DNA of 64,000 nucleotides from Endomychus coccineus. Its lineage: Eukaryota > Arthropoda > Insecta > Coleoptera > Endomychidae. The stretch lies in NCBI GenBank assembly GCA_958510875.1, contig OY294067.1:256371736-256435735 (forward strand), given 5' to 3'. The position numbers and the translations under genes were made by a program. This document shows positions 1 through 11,199 of this stretch, one piece after another (position 1 is the stretch's first letter; every line of letters starts with the position of its first letter). The notes beneath the pieces are model-generated. The model was given only the letters and a program-made list of their open reading frames with translations, did no database searches and was not told where the DNA came from.

Positions 1-770
1 TTGGCCCAAAAATAATATCTTCTACTGGACTAATATGTAGCTTTTGAACAATTTTTTGTTATTATCTGGCATTAAAGTAGTATTTTGCTTCAGAGAAGTT
101 TTTCAAAGTTATTCATTAAATAATTTATTTATTAAAGAATTTTCTATTGCGATATGGTGAATGTTGTCTAATTCATTACCATATCTTTCTTCAGTTAATG
201 GAATATGTAGGAGTAAATCATACTATTGGAAGGTGCAATTTTATAATTCCAAGGGGTATCTGAATCAGCTGTTATGTTATTGGATGTGTGGTCTTTCTGT
301 ATATATCAAAATATAAGATATTGGATTTACAGATTTTAGGATGTAAAAGGGTCATTTTCCTCTGGCTCGAAAGTGAATTTGATAGTCATATTGATTATTC
401 AGTGTACCCATGAAATTAGTTAAATTGGAATTTATGTAACAAATATCATCTAAGTATCTGATCCAAACTTTAGGGAAAGTTGTTACTTGAAACAATGAAT
501 CTACGTCAAATGTAATTCAGGTATCTCCCGCGTCAAGATTTATATTTTTTACCTTCTCAATTAGTACAAAGGAGTTTTTTACTGAAAATGTAGCAAAGGG
601 TGTTCAGTTTATTAAAATCAGTATTTCGCATTGTTATAGACGTTGGACTATTAATATTCGAAACTTATGGCTCTCACTTTATTAAGTACCTGGTTTGTGT
701 ATCTTGGGGAGACAATACAGCTTGGGTAAATTTAAATTTCGTAATTCCGAATTTTTGAATATAGTAGGTG
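1..770 (-). pseudogene. Old Penelope-like element: RT domain relic
   Basis: Read on the minus strand, this AT-rich stretch contains ordered pieces of a PLE reverse transcriptase. Near 670-712 is the block LYCLPKIHKPGT, matching the N-terminal PLE signature. Further along come FDVDSLF and then WIRYLDDICYI near 445-465, the catalytic YxDD block. At the low-coordinate end is a block resembling the PLE thumb/linker (IPLTEERYGNELDNI). The normal GLxxGSPLSP block between FDVDSLF and YLDD is missing, and several stops interrupt all frames. PLE RT acts by target-primed reverse transcription; this copy cannot. The matching N-terminal part lies at 2509-2900, separated by a younger PLE insertion. The element runs off the left edge. 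Family call is from remembered motifs; confidence in PLE is good, in subfamily low. Confidence 0.8.
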
Positions 771-861
771 AGTATGTTTTTACAAATTTTTAAATAGCTT
801 TAAATGGAGTTAATTATACATAAATTCATGGGAAATAGGTCACACATATGCTTATTATTTT

Positions 862-905
862 CGTCTTTACGTACGTTCTGGTCTCACGACCATCATCAGA
901 AGACG
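862..905 (-). ncRNA. Degenerate hammerhead ribozyme in inverted PLE terminus
   Basis: On the minus strand the stem I arms CGTCTT and AAGACG, the CTGATGA core, the GGTC-GTGA-GACC hairpin and the ACGTACG segment are present. The GAAA core box is altered: the plus strand reads TTCTGG where the intact copies have TTTCGG. Cleavage is therefore unlikely. Same layout as the intact copies at 29528 and 18051. Confidence 0.6.
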
Positions 906-1175
906 TATCAATGTCTAAAACGGGATTTCTTAAAACTAATTGTATCAGCACAAAGTGTCCTTATCGCACCAATTTCAATTAAAAATGTCCACGTCGCCGA
1001 AACGAAAACAGAAACACGAGTAATCGAAATTGTAATACAATTTTTAGCAAAAGAATATGTATCAAGAATGCACTGCTTAGCTTTTTTCGTATAAAACTCA
1101 AAGTCATTTCAAAGCACTATTTGAATAAGACTGAAACGAAAACATATAACGCTCAAGTATAGACTATGTTAAAGA

Positions 1176-1330
1176 TATTACCTAAAGATAAACAAACTCA
1201 CACAGTATACAAATTAAATTGTTTAGATTGCCATGGGACTTATACAGGAATCTCTAAGCAATATTTACAAAAAAGACTGTATGGGCGTAAGTCGGATTTA
1301 TACTAATTCAATTAATTAAAACCCTTGCAA
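1176..1330 (+). pseudogene. PLE GIY-YIG endonuclease fragment (copies at 4983 and 8114)
   Basis: Plus-strand reading gives KDKQTHTVYKLNCLDC followed by GTYTGISKQYLQKRLYGR, the N-terminal half of the GIY-YIG endonuclease found at the C-terminus of PLE proteins. In the better copy at 28859 the same VYKLNCLDC block is followed by the rest of the domain; here it breaks off after about 35 residues, replaced by the 3' non-coding end (SDLY then stop). The domain nicks target DNA in PLE retrotransposition. This copy is too short to be active. It recurs in each unit of the tandem array. Confidence 0.75.
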
Positions 1331-1513
1331 ATCTTCATAATGTTAGAAGTATATTTTAGGTAGAACGTTCAAATACCGATATTTCTAACAAGGTCTGTTA
1401 ACCTTTTTCCATTACCACATAACATAACATCTGGTTCTAAAGTGGATACTTGAACGTCATATTTTTTGGTTTCAGTCGTATTTAAATATTGTTTGAAACG
1501 ACTTCTTATTTTA

Positions 1514-2189
1514 TTAGTGATTCCACTACTTCATTATTGCAATGTGGTATATTTCCCCTGTTTGGATAAACTTTGCAAGTATCGTTTGCAGAAGATTGTT
1601 AATTCATGTGCTCGATTTGTTTTTGGTTTTGCAAAGTTTGACCACATCTCACATAAGATAAAGGAGCTCAGATGGCTTAGGGTTGACCAGTTATACAGTT
1701 ACCACTTCTCAATGTTTGTTTGTAAATTGTTGTCTACCTCGTCACCACTTTACTTGAGGCAGAAGCTTACTTTTAGACAGGATGTGCATGATCTTCATTT
1801 GAGACATGTAAATACACTTTCCTTGCCTAGATTTCGTTCTTCCATGTTTCGTAGATCTTTTTCCTACAATGCGCCGGTAATATTTAATAAGTACTGTTTA
1901 CAGCAGGAAAACTTATCAGTGAAGAGCTTTCGTTTTCGTTTGATGCTTAGAGACAGAATTTTTTCGGAGGGCTGAGAGTGTGTTCTCATTTCTCGTCATC
2001 ATTCTGGATCGTCTTTTTCTTTTTTGTTTGTATTAATTTAATTTAGGCTTAGGTTTAGAATTTGTATCTATTATTTTGCTCGTCTGGGGGGTCAAGTTGA
2101 GTAGCTTATGCTAGATCTTCGCCTCCCATTCGAGTATTTCTATTCTCTCAATAAAGTTATATTATTATTATTATTATTATTATTATTTA
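1514..2189 (+). mobile_element. 5'-truncated non-LTR retrotransposon with (ATT)n tail
   Basis: Comparison with array copies 2 and 3 shows an extra 676 bp here, between CTTATTTTA and TAAGAAAATT. It encodes the C-terminal end of a LINE reverse-transcriptase protein, open to the stop at 1973-1975. Recognisable blocks are LLHYCNVVYFPC and KLCKYRLQKIVNSCARFVFG (thumb region). After the stop come a ~180-bp 3' UTR, AATAAAG near 2150 and an ATT repeat to 2189. 5' truncation plus a short-tandem-repeat tail is typical of I/jockey/CR1-type LINEs; I cannot fix the clade. The empty homologous sites in copies 2 and 3 give the exact boundaries, to within a few bases of ambiguity from the T/A-rich site. Confidence 0.88.
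2158..2188. repeat. (ATT)n simple repeat, LINE tail
   Basis: Perfect ATT run of about ten units, directly after the LINE 3' UTR. It is the tail of the 1514-2189 insertion, not an independent microsatellite. Confidence 0.9.
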
Positions 2190-2376
2190 TAAGAAAATTA
2201 CTAAGCAGTTGATTCTTGATACATATCCATATACTTAGAATATTAATGTTATAATTTAGATTACTCGTGCTTCTGTTTGTTTCGGCAAGGTGGTAATTTT
2301 TAATTGAAATTGGTGCGATAAGGACGCTTTGTGATGATACATTTAGTTTTAAGAAATCCCGTTTTAGACATTGATA

Positions 2377-2419
2377 CGTCTTCTGATGATGATCGTGAGA
2401 CCGAACGTACGTAAAGACG
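2377..2419 (+). ncRNA. Degenerate hammerhead ribozyme, array copy 1
   Basis: CGTCTT / CTGATGA / GATC-GTGA-GACC / GAA / CGTACGT / A / AAGACG. Two defects relative to the intact copy at 29528: stem II has an A-C mismatch, and one A of the GAAAC box is missing, removing position A15.1 that pairs with U16.1. Probably inactive. Identical at 5508-5550 and 8639-8681. Confidence 0.6.
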
Positions 2420-2508
2420 AAAATAATAAGCATATGTGTTACATACATGACCTATTTCCCGAGAATGTATAATACGTGGGTCAAGAATCATTATTAAATG
2501 GATTTAAT

Positions 2509-2900
2509 GAATGTCTTGTTAATTTGATATAGTATATTCGACACATTTTCCTAATACTCTGATTTGTTAATGATAACAACTGAATTTCCTCTATCTGATT
2601 TTAGGTAAAAACAATCTTTACTATTTAAATCTCTTGATAGTATTTTAAATCTTCATTAATAAATTAATATAACTTTGTTTCACCTTTCTGTTGTTTGACA
2701 GAAAATCTTTACTTTCTTCACGAACAAAGTTTCTGTCTTCATGGTTACAGTAAATCGAGTTTTCAATATCGTTGAATATCTTCAATAGGTACGGATTTCT
2801 GTTAAAGGCAAAGATTGAAATCTTTGTTAAGAATAACTAGTTGTTTTTTACTGAATGTGAACTATATTAGTTGAATCTGTGGAATACAATTGGATTCGAC
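2509..2900 (-). pseudogene. Old PLE: N-terminal RT region (copies at 5640 and 8771)
   Basis: Minus-strand translation with frameshifts gives FSKKQLVILNKDFNL near 2810-2860, then IFNDIENSIYCNHEDRNFV near 2730-2785, then FYLKSDRGNSVVIINKSEY near 2560-2605. These match, in order, the N-terminal region of PLE proteins; the last block corresponds to the conserved 'xxADKGxxxVV' segment just before the RT core. It joins logically to the minus-strand RT blocks at 1-770 once the younger PLE (815-2493) and its target duplication are removed. Numerous stops; a dead relic repeated in each array copy. Confidence 0.7.
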
Positions 2901-3049
2901 TTTAATAGCCTATTAATATGGAGAATATACTCATGGGTGGAGAAAATACACTTATATTATAGAAACACTAACGTGACATAGTTTCAACAACTGGAATGTC
3001 TTCAAAACGATAATAATGTATGAATAATCATGGAAGATCTAAAAAAAAG

Positions 3050-3425
3050 AGAAAGTTAAAACGAATAACTAATAAACCTGGAGTGAATAAATTAACCTGT
3101 TCAGAGTGTAATAACTTTTACATTGGTAGATCAATATAGAAATTAGATAAAAAAATAGGACATGTCCTATTTTTCATACAACTTTGAAATCCAATTCAAT
3201 TTTCGATATAATGTATGAGACTCATCAGTTTAAATTGTACAATTCTTTAATAAATTGGATAACGTAAAACAGCTTTAGGGCACAAGTACTCATTAAACTA
3301 TTTAGTCACAGAAGAAGTCTTCTATAGTCACAGTGATAAAAAACGACGTAATAAGTTTTTAATAATTTCAATATGATAAATGATCATAGAATAACGGCTT
3401 CTACCATCGAATATTTTTATCTCTT
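3050..3425 (+). pseudogene. Second PLE lineage: GIY-YIG fragment and 3' end (copies at 6181 and 9312)
   Basis: Plus strand reads NKPGVNKLTCSECNNFYIGR, the KLTCxxCxxFYIGxT start of a PLE GIY-YIG domain, in a lineage different from the VYKLNCLDC type at 1176. About 270 bp downstream is GGCTTCTACCATCGAAT, closely similar to GGCTTCCACCATTGAAT at 21328 after another PLE, so this is probably the element's 3' end. Stops follow within ~15 codons. Non-functional. Confidence 0.6.
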
Positions 3426-4711
3426 CATATCCTACCAGTACGAATAAACATCACTAATTTATTTTCTATAATCTACTACATTTGTATCTTTTTGCCGAAT
3501 ATGAATTTTTAAAGTGTGTAAGAGTGGCATTTACTATACTATAAATATAAACGAAGAGTTTAACAAGAGTATAAGTGAAAGGTTGCGAAGTAAACTTAAA
3601 ACAAAAATTTTAAAAAGTATCGTTCACCGATTAATGAACTGTATTATGTTATTATTCAGTTCAATCCAATATATTATTTGAATGGTCCAATTAGGCGTGT
3701 TGCAAGAGCTCTACATAAGCGTCACGAATCAGTTTATTGAATCAAATCCGAGATCAAACCTAACCAATAGAAGTATTCCATAAATAATAGACTGTAAACT
3801 AGCACAACTATTATAATCAGTATCAAAACTACTCAAGAACCATAATTTCTGAACAGCAATCAGATCAAATTGTAACAAATAAAGCTGTGGTGTCAACCAA
3901 TCACGCCCACTATGTATTTTGAACAACTACACAAATAATTAGGCCCCACAGGAGCTGAATTCTTTTGGAATTATGTATACATATAAGAAATGCAGGTATG
4001 AATGAATTATTATGTTATTATATATGGCAGTTGCAGAGTTGCGTCCTGTAAACTAAATTTGTAATTCCTTGGTCGGAAAAAGACGGTTGGATGTAAATTG
4101 AGTCCGACATCTATTAAATGCCTTTCTATGTAGGTAAAATCAGTCCCTGGTGTTTGTTTTTAAGGTCTACGTAAACCAAGTCCCAGGTATGTACCTGGTT
4201 GTTGGGTCAGATAATTAGCATGTAGTACCTGCTCGCTAGGCCAACCACCCTTCTGTACGCAAGTAGATGCATAATAACCAATAATGATTGTTTATTGTAA
4301 CCTAACCTAACTTTGTTAGAATGCGCTAATCTTAACACTCCCATAATAACAAATAATGATTGTTTATTTTAGCCCCTTTCTTTGTAACCTACTAACCTAA
4401 CTTTGTTGATATAGAATACAAAAATTGTAATCTCTCTAATCTTAACACTCTCATTTCTAAGAGTATTTATTCTGAAAATTATATTGAAACCCGGGACTCA
4501 ATATACTGAGTTTGATTTTATCAGTGGGACTCAATTTACGTTTTCCGCAAAAGGACAACCCAAATGCATACCAATTATCTTAGGTACCTAACAAAAAACG
4601 GAATAACAAATTAAATAGTGCATGGTATGCACTTTGAATAAAATATACAGGGGCCAAATTCAAAATCAATTCACGATATTGTTTAAATATTCACTCTTGA
4701 TTAGACTAATC

Positions 4712-7700
4712 GTATCAATGTCTTAAACGGGATTTCTTAAAACTAATTGTATCAGCACAAAGTGTCCTTATCGCACCAATTTCAATTAAAAATGTCCACG
4801 TCGCCGAAACGAAAACAGAAACACGAGTAATCGAAATTGTAATACAATTTTTAGCAAAAGAATATGTATCAAGAATGCACTGCTTAGCTTTTTTCGTATA
4901 AAACTCAAAGTCATTTCAAAGCACTATTTGAATAAGACTGAAACGAAAACATATAACGCTCAAGTATAGACTATGTTAAAGATATTACCTAAAGATAAAC
5001 AAACTCACACAGTATACAAATTAAATTGTTTAGATTGCCATGGGACTTATACAGGAATCTCTAAGCAATATTTACAAAAAAGACTGTATGGGCGTAAGTC
5101 GGATTTATACTAATTCAATTAATTAAAACCCTTGCAAATCTTCATAATGTTAGAAGTATATTTTAGGTAGAACGTTCAAATACCGATATTTCTAACAAGG
5201 TCTGTTAACCTTTTTCCATTACCACATAACATAACATCTGGTTCTAAAGTGGATACTTGAACGTCATATTTTTTGGTTTCAGTCGTATTTAAATATTGTT
5301 TGAAACGACTTCTTATTTTATAAGAAAATTACTAAGCAGTTGATTCTTGATACATATCCATATACTTAGAATATTAATGTTATAATTTAGATTACTCGTG
5401 CTTCTGTTTGTTTCGGCAAGGTGGTAATTTTTAATTGAAATTGGTGCGATAAGGACGCTTTGTGATGATACATTTAGTTTTAAGAAATCCCGTTTTAGAC
5501 ATTGATACGTCTTCTGATGATGATCGTGAGACCGAACGTACGTAAAGACGAAAATAATAAGCATATGTGTTACATATATGACCTATTTCCCGAGAATGTA
5601 TAATACGTGGGTCAAGAATCATTATTAAATGGATTTAATGAATGTCTTGTTAATTTGATATAGTATATTCGACACATTTTCCTAATACTCTGATTTGTTA
5701 ATGATAACAACTGAATTTCCTCTATCTGATTTTAGGTAAAAACAATCTTTTCTATTTAAATCTCTTGATAGTATTTTAAATCTTCATTAATAAATTAATA
5801 TAACTTTGTTTCACCTTTCTGTTGTTTGACAGAAAATCTTTACTTTCTTCACGAACAAAGTTTCTGTCTTCATGGTTACAGTAAATCGAGTTTTCAATAT
5901 CGTTGAATATCTTCAATAGGTACGGATTTCTGTTAAAGGCAAAGATTGAAATCTTTGTTAAGAATAACTAGTTGTTTTTTACTGAATGTGAACTATATTA
6001 GTTGAATCTGTGGAATACAATTGGATTCGACTTTAATAGCCTATTAATATGGAGAATATACTCATGGGTGGAGAAAATACACTTATATTATAGAAACACT
6101 AACGTGACATAGTTTCAACAACTGGAATGTCTTCAAAACGATAATAATGTATGAATAATCATGGAAGATCTAAAAAAAAGAGAAAGTTAAAACGAATAAC
6201 TAATAAACCTGGAGTGAATAAATTAACCTGTTCAGAGTGTAATAACTTTTACATTGGTAGATCAATATAGAAATTAGATAAAAAAATAGGACATGTCCTA
6301 TTTTTCATACAACTTTGAAATCCAATTCAATTTTCGATATAATGTATGAGACTCATCAGTTTAAATTGTACAATTCTTTAATAAATTGGATAACGTAAAA
6401 CAGCTTTAGGGCACAAGTACTCATTAAACTATTTAGTCACAGAAGAAGTCTTCTATAGTCACAGTGATAAAAAACGACGTAATAAGTTTTTAATAATTTC
6501 AATATGATAAATGATCATAGAATAACGGCTTCTACCATCGAATATTTTTATCTCTTCATATCCTACCAGTACGAATAAACATCACTAATTTATTTTCTAT
6601 AATCTACTACATTTGTATCTTTTTGCCGAATATGAATTTTTAAAGTGTGTAAGAGTGGCATTTACTATACTATAAATATAAACGAAGAGTTTAACAAGAG
6701 TATAAGTGAAAGGTTGCGAAGTAAACTTAAAACAAAAATTTTAAAAAGTATCGTTCACCGATTAATGAACTGTATTATGTTATTATTCAGTTCAATCCAA
6801 TATATTATTTGAATGGTCCAATTAGGCGTGTTGCAAGAGCTCTACATAAGCGTCACGAATCAGTTTATTGAATCAAATCCGAGATCAAACCTAACCAATA
6901 GAAGTATTCCATAAATAATAGACTGTAAACTAGCACAACTATTATAATCAGTATCAAAACTACTCAAGAACCATAATTTCTGAACAGCAATCAGATCAAA
7001 TTGTAACAAATAAAGCTGTGGTGTCAACCAATCACGCCCACTATGTATTTTGAACAACTACACAAATAATTAGGCCCCACAGGAGCTGAATTCTTTTGGA
7101 ATTATGTATACATATAAGAAATGCAGGTATGAATGAATTATTATGTTATTATATATGGCAGTTGCAGAGTTGCGTCCTGTAAACTAAATTTGTAATTCCT
7201 TGGTCGGAAAAAGACGGTTGGATGTAAATTGAGTCCGACATCTATTAAATGCCTTTCTATGTAGGTAAAATCAGTCCCTGGTGTTTGTTTTTAAGGTCTA
7301 CGTAAACCAAGTCCCAGGTATGTACCTGGTTGTTGGGTCAGATAATTAGCATGTAGTACCTGCTCGCTAGGCCAACCACCCTTCTGTACGCAAGTAGATG
7401 CATAATAACCAATAATGATTGTTTATTGTAACCTAACCTAACTTTGTTAGAATGCGCTAATCTTAACACTCCCATAATAACAAATAATGATTGTTTATTT
7501 TAGCCCCTTTCTTTGTAACCTACTAACCTAACTTTGTTGATATAGAATACAAAAATTGTAATCTCTCTAATCTTAACACTCTCATTTCTAAGAGTATTTA
7601 TTCTGAAAATTATATTGAAACCCGGGACTCAATATACTGAGTTTGATTTTATCAGTGGGACTCAATTTACGTTTTCCGCAAAAGGACAACCCAAATGCAT

Positions 7701-7842
7701 ACCAATTATCTTAGGTACCTAACAAAAAACGGAATAACAAATTAAATAGTGCATGGTATGCACTTTGAATAAAATATACAGGGGCCAAATTCAAAATCAA
7801 TTCACGATATTGTTTAAATATTCACTCTTGATTAGACTAATC
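4712..7842. repeat. Tandem repeat copy 2 of 3 (3131 bp)
   Basis: Direct copy of the unit without the LINE. GTATCAATGTC starts at 4712 and again at 7843, giving a period of exactly 3131 bp. The junction reads GATTAGACTAATC joined to GTATCAATG, two sequences that do not adjoin at the array's outer edges. Contains the same PLE fragments as copy 1, a GIY-YIG piece at ~4983 and a hammerhead relic at 5508-5550. Confidence 0.97.
5508..5550 (+). ncRNA. Degenerate hammerhead ribozyme, array copy 2
   Basis: Same sequence and same two defects (stem II mismatch, missing A in the GAAAC box) as the 2377-2419 copy. Confidence 0.6.
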
Positions 7843-10800
7843 GTATCAATGTCTTAAACGGGATTTCTTAAAACTAATTGTATCAGCACAAAGTGTCCTT
7901 ATCGCACCAATTTCAATTAAAAATGTCCACGTCGCCGAAACGAAAACAGAAACACGAGTAATCGAAATTGTAATACAATTTTTAGCAAAAGAATATGTAT
8001 CAAGAATGCACTGCTTAGCTTTTTTCGTATAAAACTCAAAGTCATTTCAAAGCACTATTTGAATAAGACTGAAACGAAAACATATAACGCTCAAGTATAG
8101 ACTATGTTAAAGATATTACCTAAAGATAAACAAACTCACACAGTATACAAATTAAATTGTTTAGATTGCCATGGGACTTATACAGGAATCTCTAAGCAAT
8201 ATTTACAAAAAAGACTGTATGGGCGTAAGTCGGATTTATACTAATTCAATTAATTAAAACCCTTGCAAATCTTCATAATGTTAGAAGTATATTTTAGGTA
8301 GAACGTTCAAATACCGATATTTCTAACAAGGTCTGTTAACCTTTTTCCATTACCACATAACATAACATCTGGTTCTAAAGTGGATACTTGAACGTCATAT
8401 TTTTTGGTTTCAGTCGTATTTAAATATTGTTTGAAACGACTTCTTATTTTATAAGAAAATTACTAAGCAGTTGATTCTTGATACATATCCATATACTTAG
8501 AATATTAATGTTATAATTTAGATTACTCGTGCTTCTGTTTGTTTCGGCAAGGTGGTAATTTTTAATTGAAATTGGTGCGATAAGGACGCTTTGTGATGAT
8601 ACATTTAGTTTTAAGAAATCCCGTTTTAGACATTGATACGTCTTCTGATGATGATCGTGAGACCGAACGTACGTAAAGACGAAAATAATAAGCATATGTG
8701 TTACATATATGACCTATTTCCCGAGAATGTATAATACGTGGGTCAAGAATCATTATTAAATGGATTTAATGAATGTCTTGTTAATTTGATATAGTATATT
8801 CGACACATTTTCCTAATACTCTGATTTGTTAATGATAACAACTGAATTTCCTCTATCTGATTTTAGGTAAAAACAATCTTTTCTATTTAAATCTCTTGAT
8901 AGTATTTTAAATCTTCATTAATAAATTAATATAACTTTGTTTCACCTTTCTGTTGTTTGACAGAAAATCTTTACTTTCTTCACGAACAAAGTTTCTGTCT
9001 TCATGGTTACAGTAAATCGAGTTTTCAATATCGTTGAATATCTTCAATAGGTACGGATTTCTGTTAAAGGCAAAGATTGAAATCTTTGTTAAGAATAACT
9101 AGTTGTTTTTTACTGAATGTGAACTATATTAGTTGAATCTGTGGAATACAATTGGATTCGACTTTAATAGCCTATTAATATGGAGAATATACTCATGGGT
9201 GGAGAAAATACACTTATATTATAGAAACACTAACGTGACATAGTTTCAACAACTGGAATGTCTTCAAAACGATAATAATGTATGAATAATCATGGAAGAT
9301 CTAAAAAAAAGAGAAAGTTAAAACGAATAACTAATAAACCTGGAGTGAATAAATTAACCTGTTCAGAGTGTAATAACTTTTACATTGGTAGATCAATATA
9401 GAAATTAGATAAAAAAATAGGACATGTCCTATTTTTCATACAACTTTGAAATCCAATTCAATTTTCGATATAATGTATGAGACTCATCAGTTTAAATTGT
9501 ACAATTCTTTAATAAATTGGATAACGTAAAACAGCTTTAGGGCACAAGTACTCATTAAACTATTTAGTCACAGAAGAAGTCTTCTATAGTCACAGTGATA
9601 AAAAACGACGTAATAAGTTTTTAATAATTTCAATATGATAAATGATCATAGAATAACGGCTTCTACCATCGAATATTTTTATCTCTTCATATCCTATCAG
9701 TACGAATAAACATCACTAATTTATTTTCTATAATCTACTACATTTGTATCTTTTTGCCGAATATGAATTTTTAAAGTGTGTAAGAGTGGCATTTACTATA
9801 CTATAAATATAAACGAAGAGTTTAACAAGAGTATAAGTGAAAGGTTGCGAAGTAAACTTAAAACAAAAATTTTAAAAAGTATCGTTCACCGATTAATGAA
9901 CTGTATTATGTTATTATTCAGTTCAATCCAATATATTATTTGAATGGTCCAATTAGGCGTGTTGCAAGAGCTCTACATAAGCGTCACGAATCAGTTTATT
10001 GAATCAAATCCGAGATCAAACCTAACCAATAGAAGTATTCCATAAATAATAGACTGTAAACTAGCACAACTATTATAATCAGTATCAAAACTACTCAAGA
10101 ACCATAATTTCTGAACAGCAATCAGATCAAATTGTAACAAATAAAGCTGTGGTGTCAACCAATCACGCCCACTATGTATTTTGAACAACTACACAAATAA
10201 TTAGGCCCCACAGGAGCTGAATTCTTTTGGAATTATGTATACATATAAGAAATGCAGGTATGAATGAATTATTATGTTATTATATATGGCAGTTGCAGAG
10301 TTGCGTCCTGTAAACTAAATTTGTAATTCCTTGGTCGGAAAAAGACGGTTGGATGTAAATTGAGTCCGACATCTATTAAATGCCTTTCTATGTAGGTAAA
10401 ATCAGTCCCTGGTGTTTGTTTTTAAGGTCTACGTAAACCAAGTCCCAGGTATGTACCTGGTTGTTGGGTCAGATAATTAGCATGTAGTACCTGCTCGCTA
10501 GGCCAACCACCCTTCTGTACGCAAGTAGATGCATAATAACCAATAATGATTGTTTATTGTAACCTAACCTAACTTTGTTAGAATGCGCTAATCTTAACAC
10601 TCCCATAATAACAAATAATGATTGTTTATTTTAGCCCCTTTCTTTGTAACCTACTAACCTAACTTTGTTGATATAGAATACAAAAATTGTAATCTCTCTA
10701 ATCTTAACACTCTCATTTCTAAGAGTATTTATTCTGAAAATTATATTGAAACCCGGGACTCAATATACTGAGTTTGATTTTATCAGTGGGACTCAATTTA

Positions 10801-10973
10801 CGTTTTCCGCAAAAGGACAACCCAAATGCATACCAATTATCTTAGGTACCTAACAAAAAACGGAATAACAAATTAAATAGTGCATGGTATGCACTTTGAA
10901 TAAAATATACAGGGGCCAAATTCAAAATCAATTCACGATATTGTTTAAATATTCACTCTTGATTAGACTAATC
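7843..10973. repeat. Tandem repeat copy 3 of 3 (3131 bp)
   Basis: Third copy. I found one difference from copy 2: T at 9697 where copies 1 and 2 have C (6566 in copy 2). It ends at GATTAGACTAATC, after which sequence continues into a LINE RT fragment rather than another GTATCAATG start. That junction gives the right-hand breakpoint of the original duplication. Confidence 0.97.
8639..8681 (+). ncRNA. Degenerate hammerhead ribozyme, array copy 3
   Basis: Same sequence and defects as 2377-2419. Confidence 0.6.
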
Positions 10974-11190
10974 TTCAAACGGTTTAGTAATAGAATGACA
11001 AAAATTCAATATAACATTTCAAACTATCGATCTATTGCTCTGCATCCAAATATTGGCAAAATTTTGGGAAAAATCTTTTATAATAGACAGAACAGTTTTA
11101 TTGAACGACATGAACTCTAATCAAAATCACAACATCAATTTAAAAAAGGAAAATCCACCTTACGCGGAGAGGAAAGTTGCAGAAATATAT
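10964..11190 (+). pseudogene. Non-LTR RT fragment at right edge of array
   Basis: Translation reads KIQYNISNYRSIALHPNIGK and, after a stop, SQHQFKKGKST. This matches the 'NYRPISLLPxxxKIxE...QxGFRxGxST' blocks just before the catalytic core of LINE reverse transcriptases. Only this N-terminal slice of RT is present; downstream sequence is non-coding. The array breakpoint at 10973 lies at or just inside its left end. Non-functional. Confidence 0.7.
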
Positions 11191-11199
11191 TTACATCGA

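Larger units (their letters stand above)
815..2493 (+). mobile_element. Younger PLE insertion with inverted pLTR head and 15-bp TSD
   Basis: A 5'-truncated PLE. It starts with an inverted terminal segment (815 to ~1168, minus orientation, with a hammerhead relic). It continues in plus orientation through a GIY-YIG fragment (~1176-1330), the 3' terminal repeat and a second hammerhead relic, ending near 2493. The 15-mers at 800-814 and 2494-2508 (TTAAATGGAGTTAAT versus TTAAATGGATTTAAT) differ at one base and look like the target-site duplication. Flanks on both sides belong to one older PLE in minus orientation, which supports a real insertion. A LINE (1514-2189) sits inside. Inverted partial terminal repeats at the 5' end are a known PLE habit. 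Confidence 0.75.
905..4711. repeat. Tandem repeat copy 1 of 3 (carries LINE insertion)
   Basis: Copy 1 of a directly repeated 3131-bp unit, here 3807 bp long because of a 676-bp LINE at 1514-2189. The unit begins at GTATCAATGTC inside the inverted PLE terminus and ends at GATTAGACTAATC. Content in order: inverted pLTR, GIY-YIG fragment, plus pLTR, N-terminus of the older minus PLE, a second plus-strand PLE GIY-YIG piece, then ~1.2 kb of non-coding DNA. The last part (~4070-4560) holds an imperfect inverted repeat around AAATTGAGTCC and a duplicated AATAATGATTGTTTAT motif. Copy 1 differs from 2 and 3 at a few positions, e.g. TCTAAAACGGG versus TCTTAAACGGG at its start. Confidence 0.95.

Noticed and set aside
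804..1094. 96-codon plus ORF at the start of the younger PLE
   Set aside because: It reads through the inverted PLE terminal repeat antisense to a hammerhead; equivalent ORFs in other copies lie in different frames. Non-coding.
3729..3926. 65-codon minus ORF repeated in all three array copies (also 6860, 9991)
   Set aside because: Its conservation is due to the recent tandem duplication, not selection; no family resemblance and AT-driven composition.
4295..4400. CCTAACCTAAC runs (also at ~7430, 10561 and 63390) as telomeric TTAGG repeats
   Set aside because: Only two to three imperfect units each, inside the tandem unit or AT-rich DNA. Far too short for telomeric or interstitial telomeric arrays.
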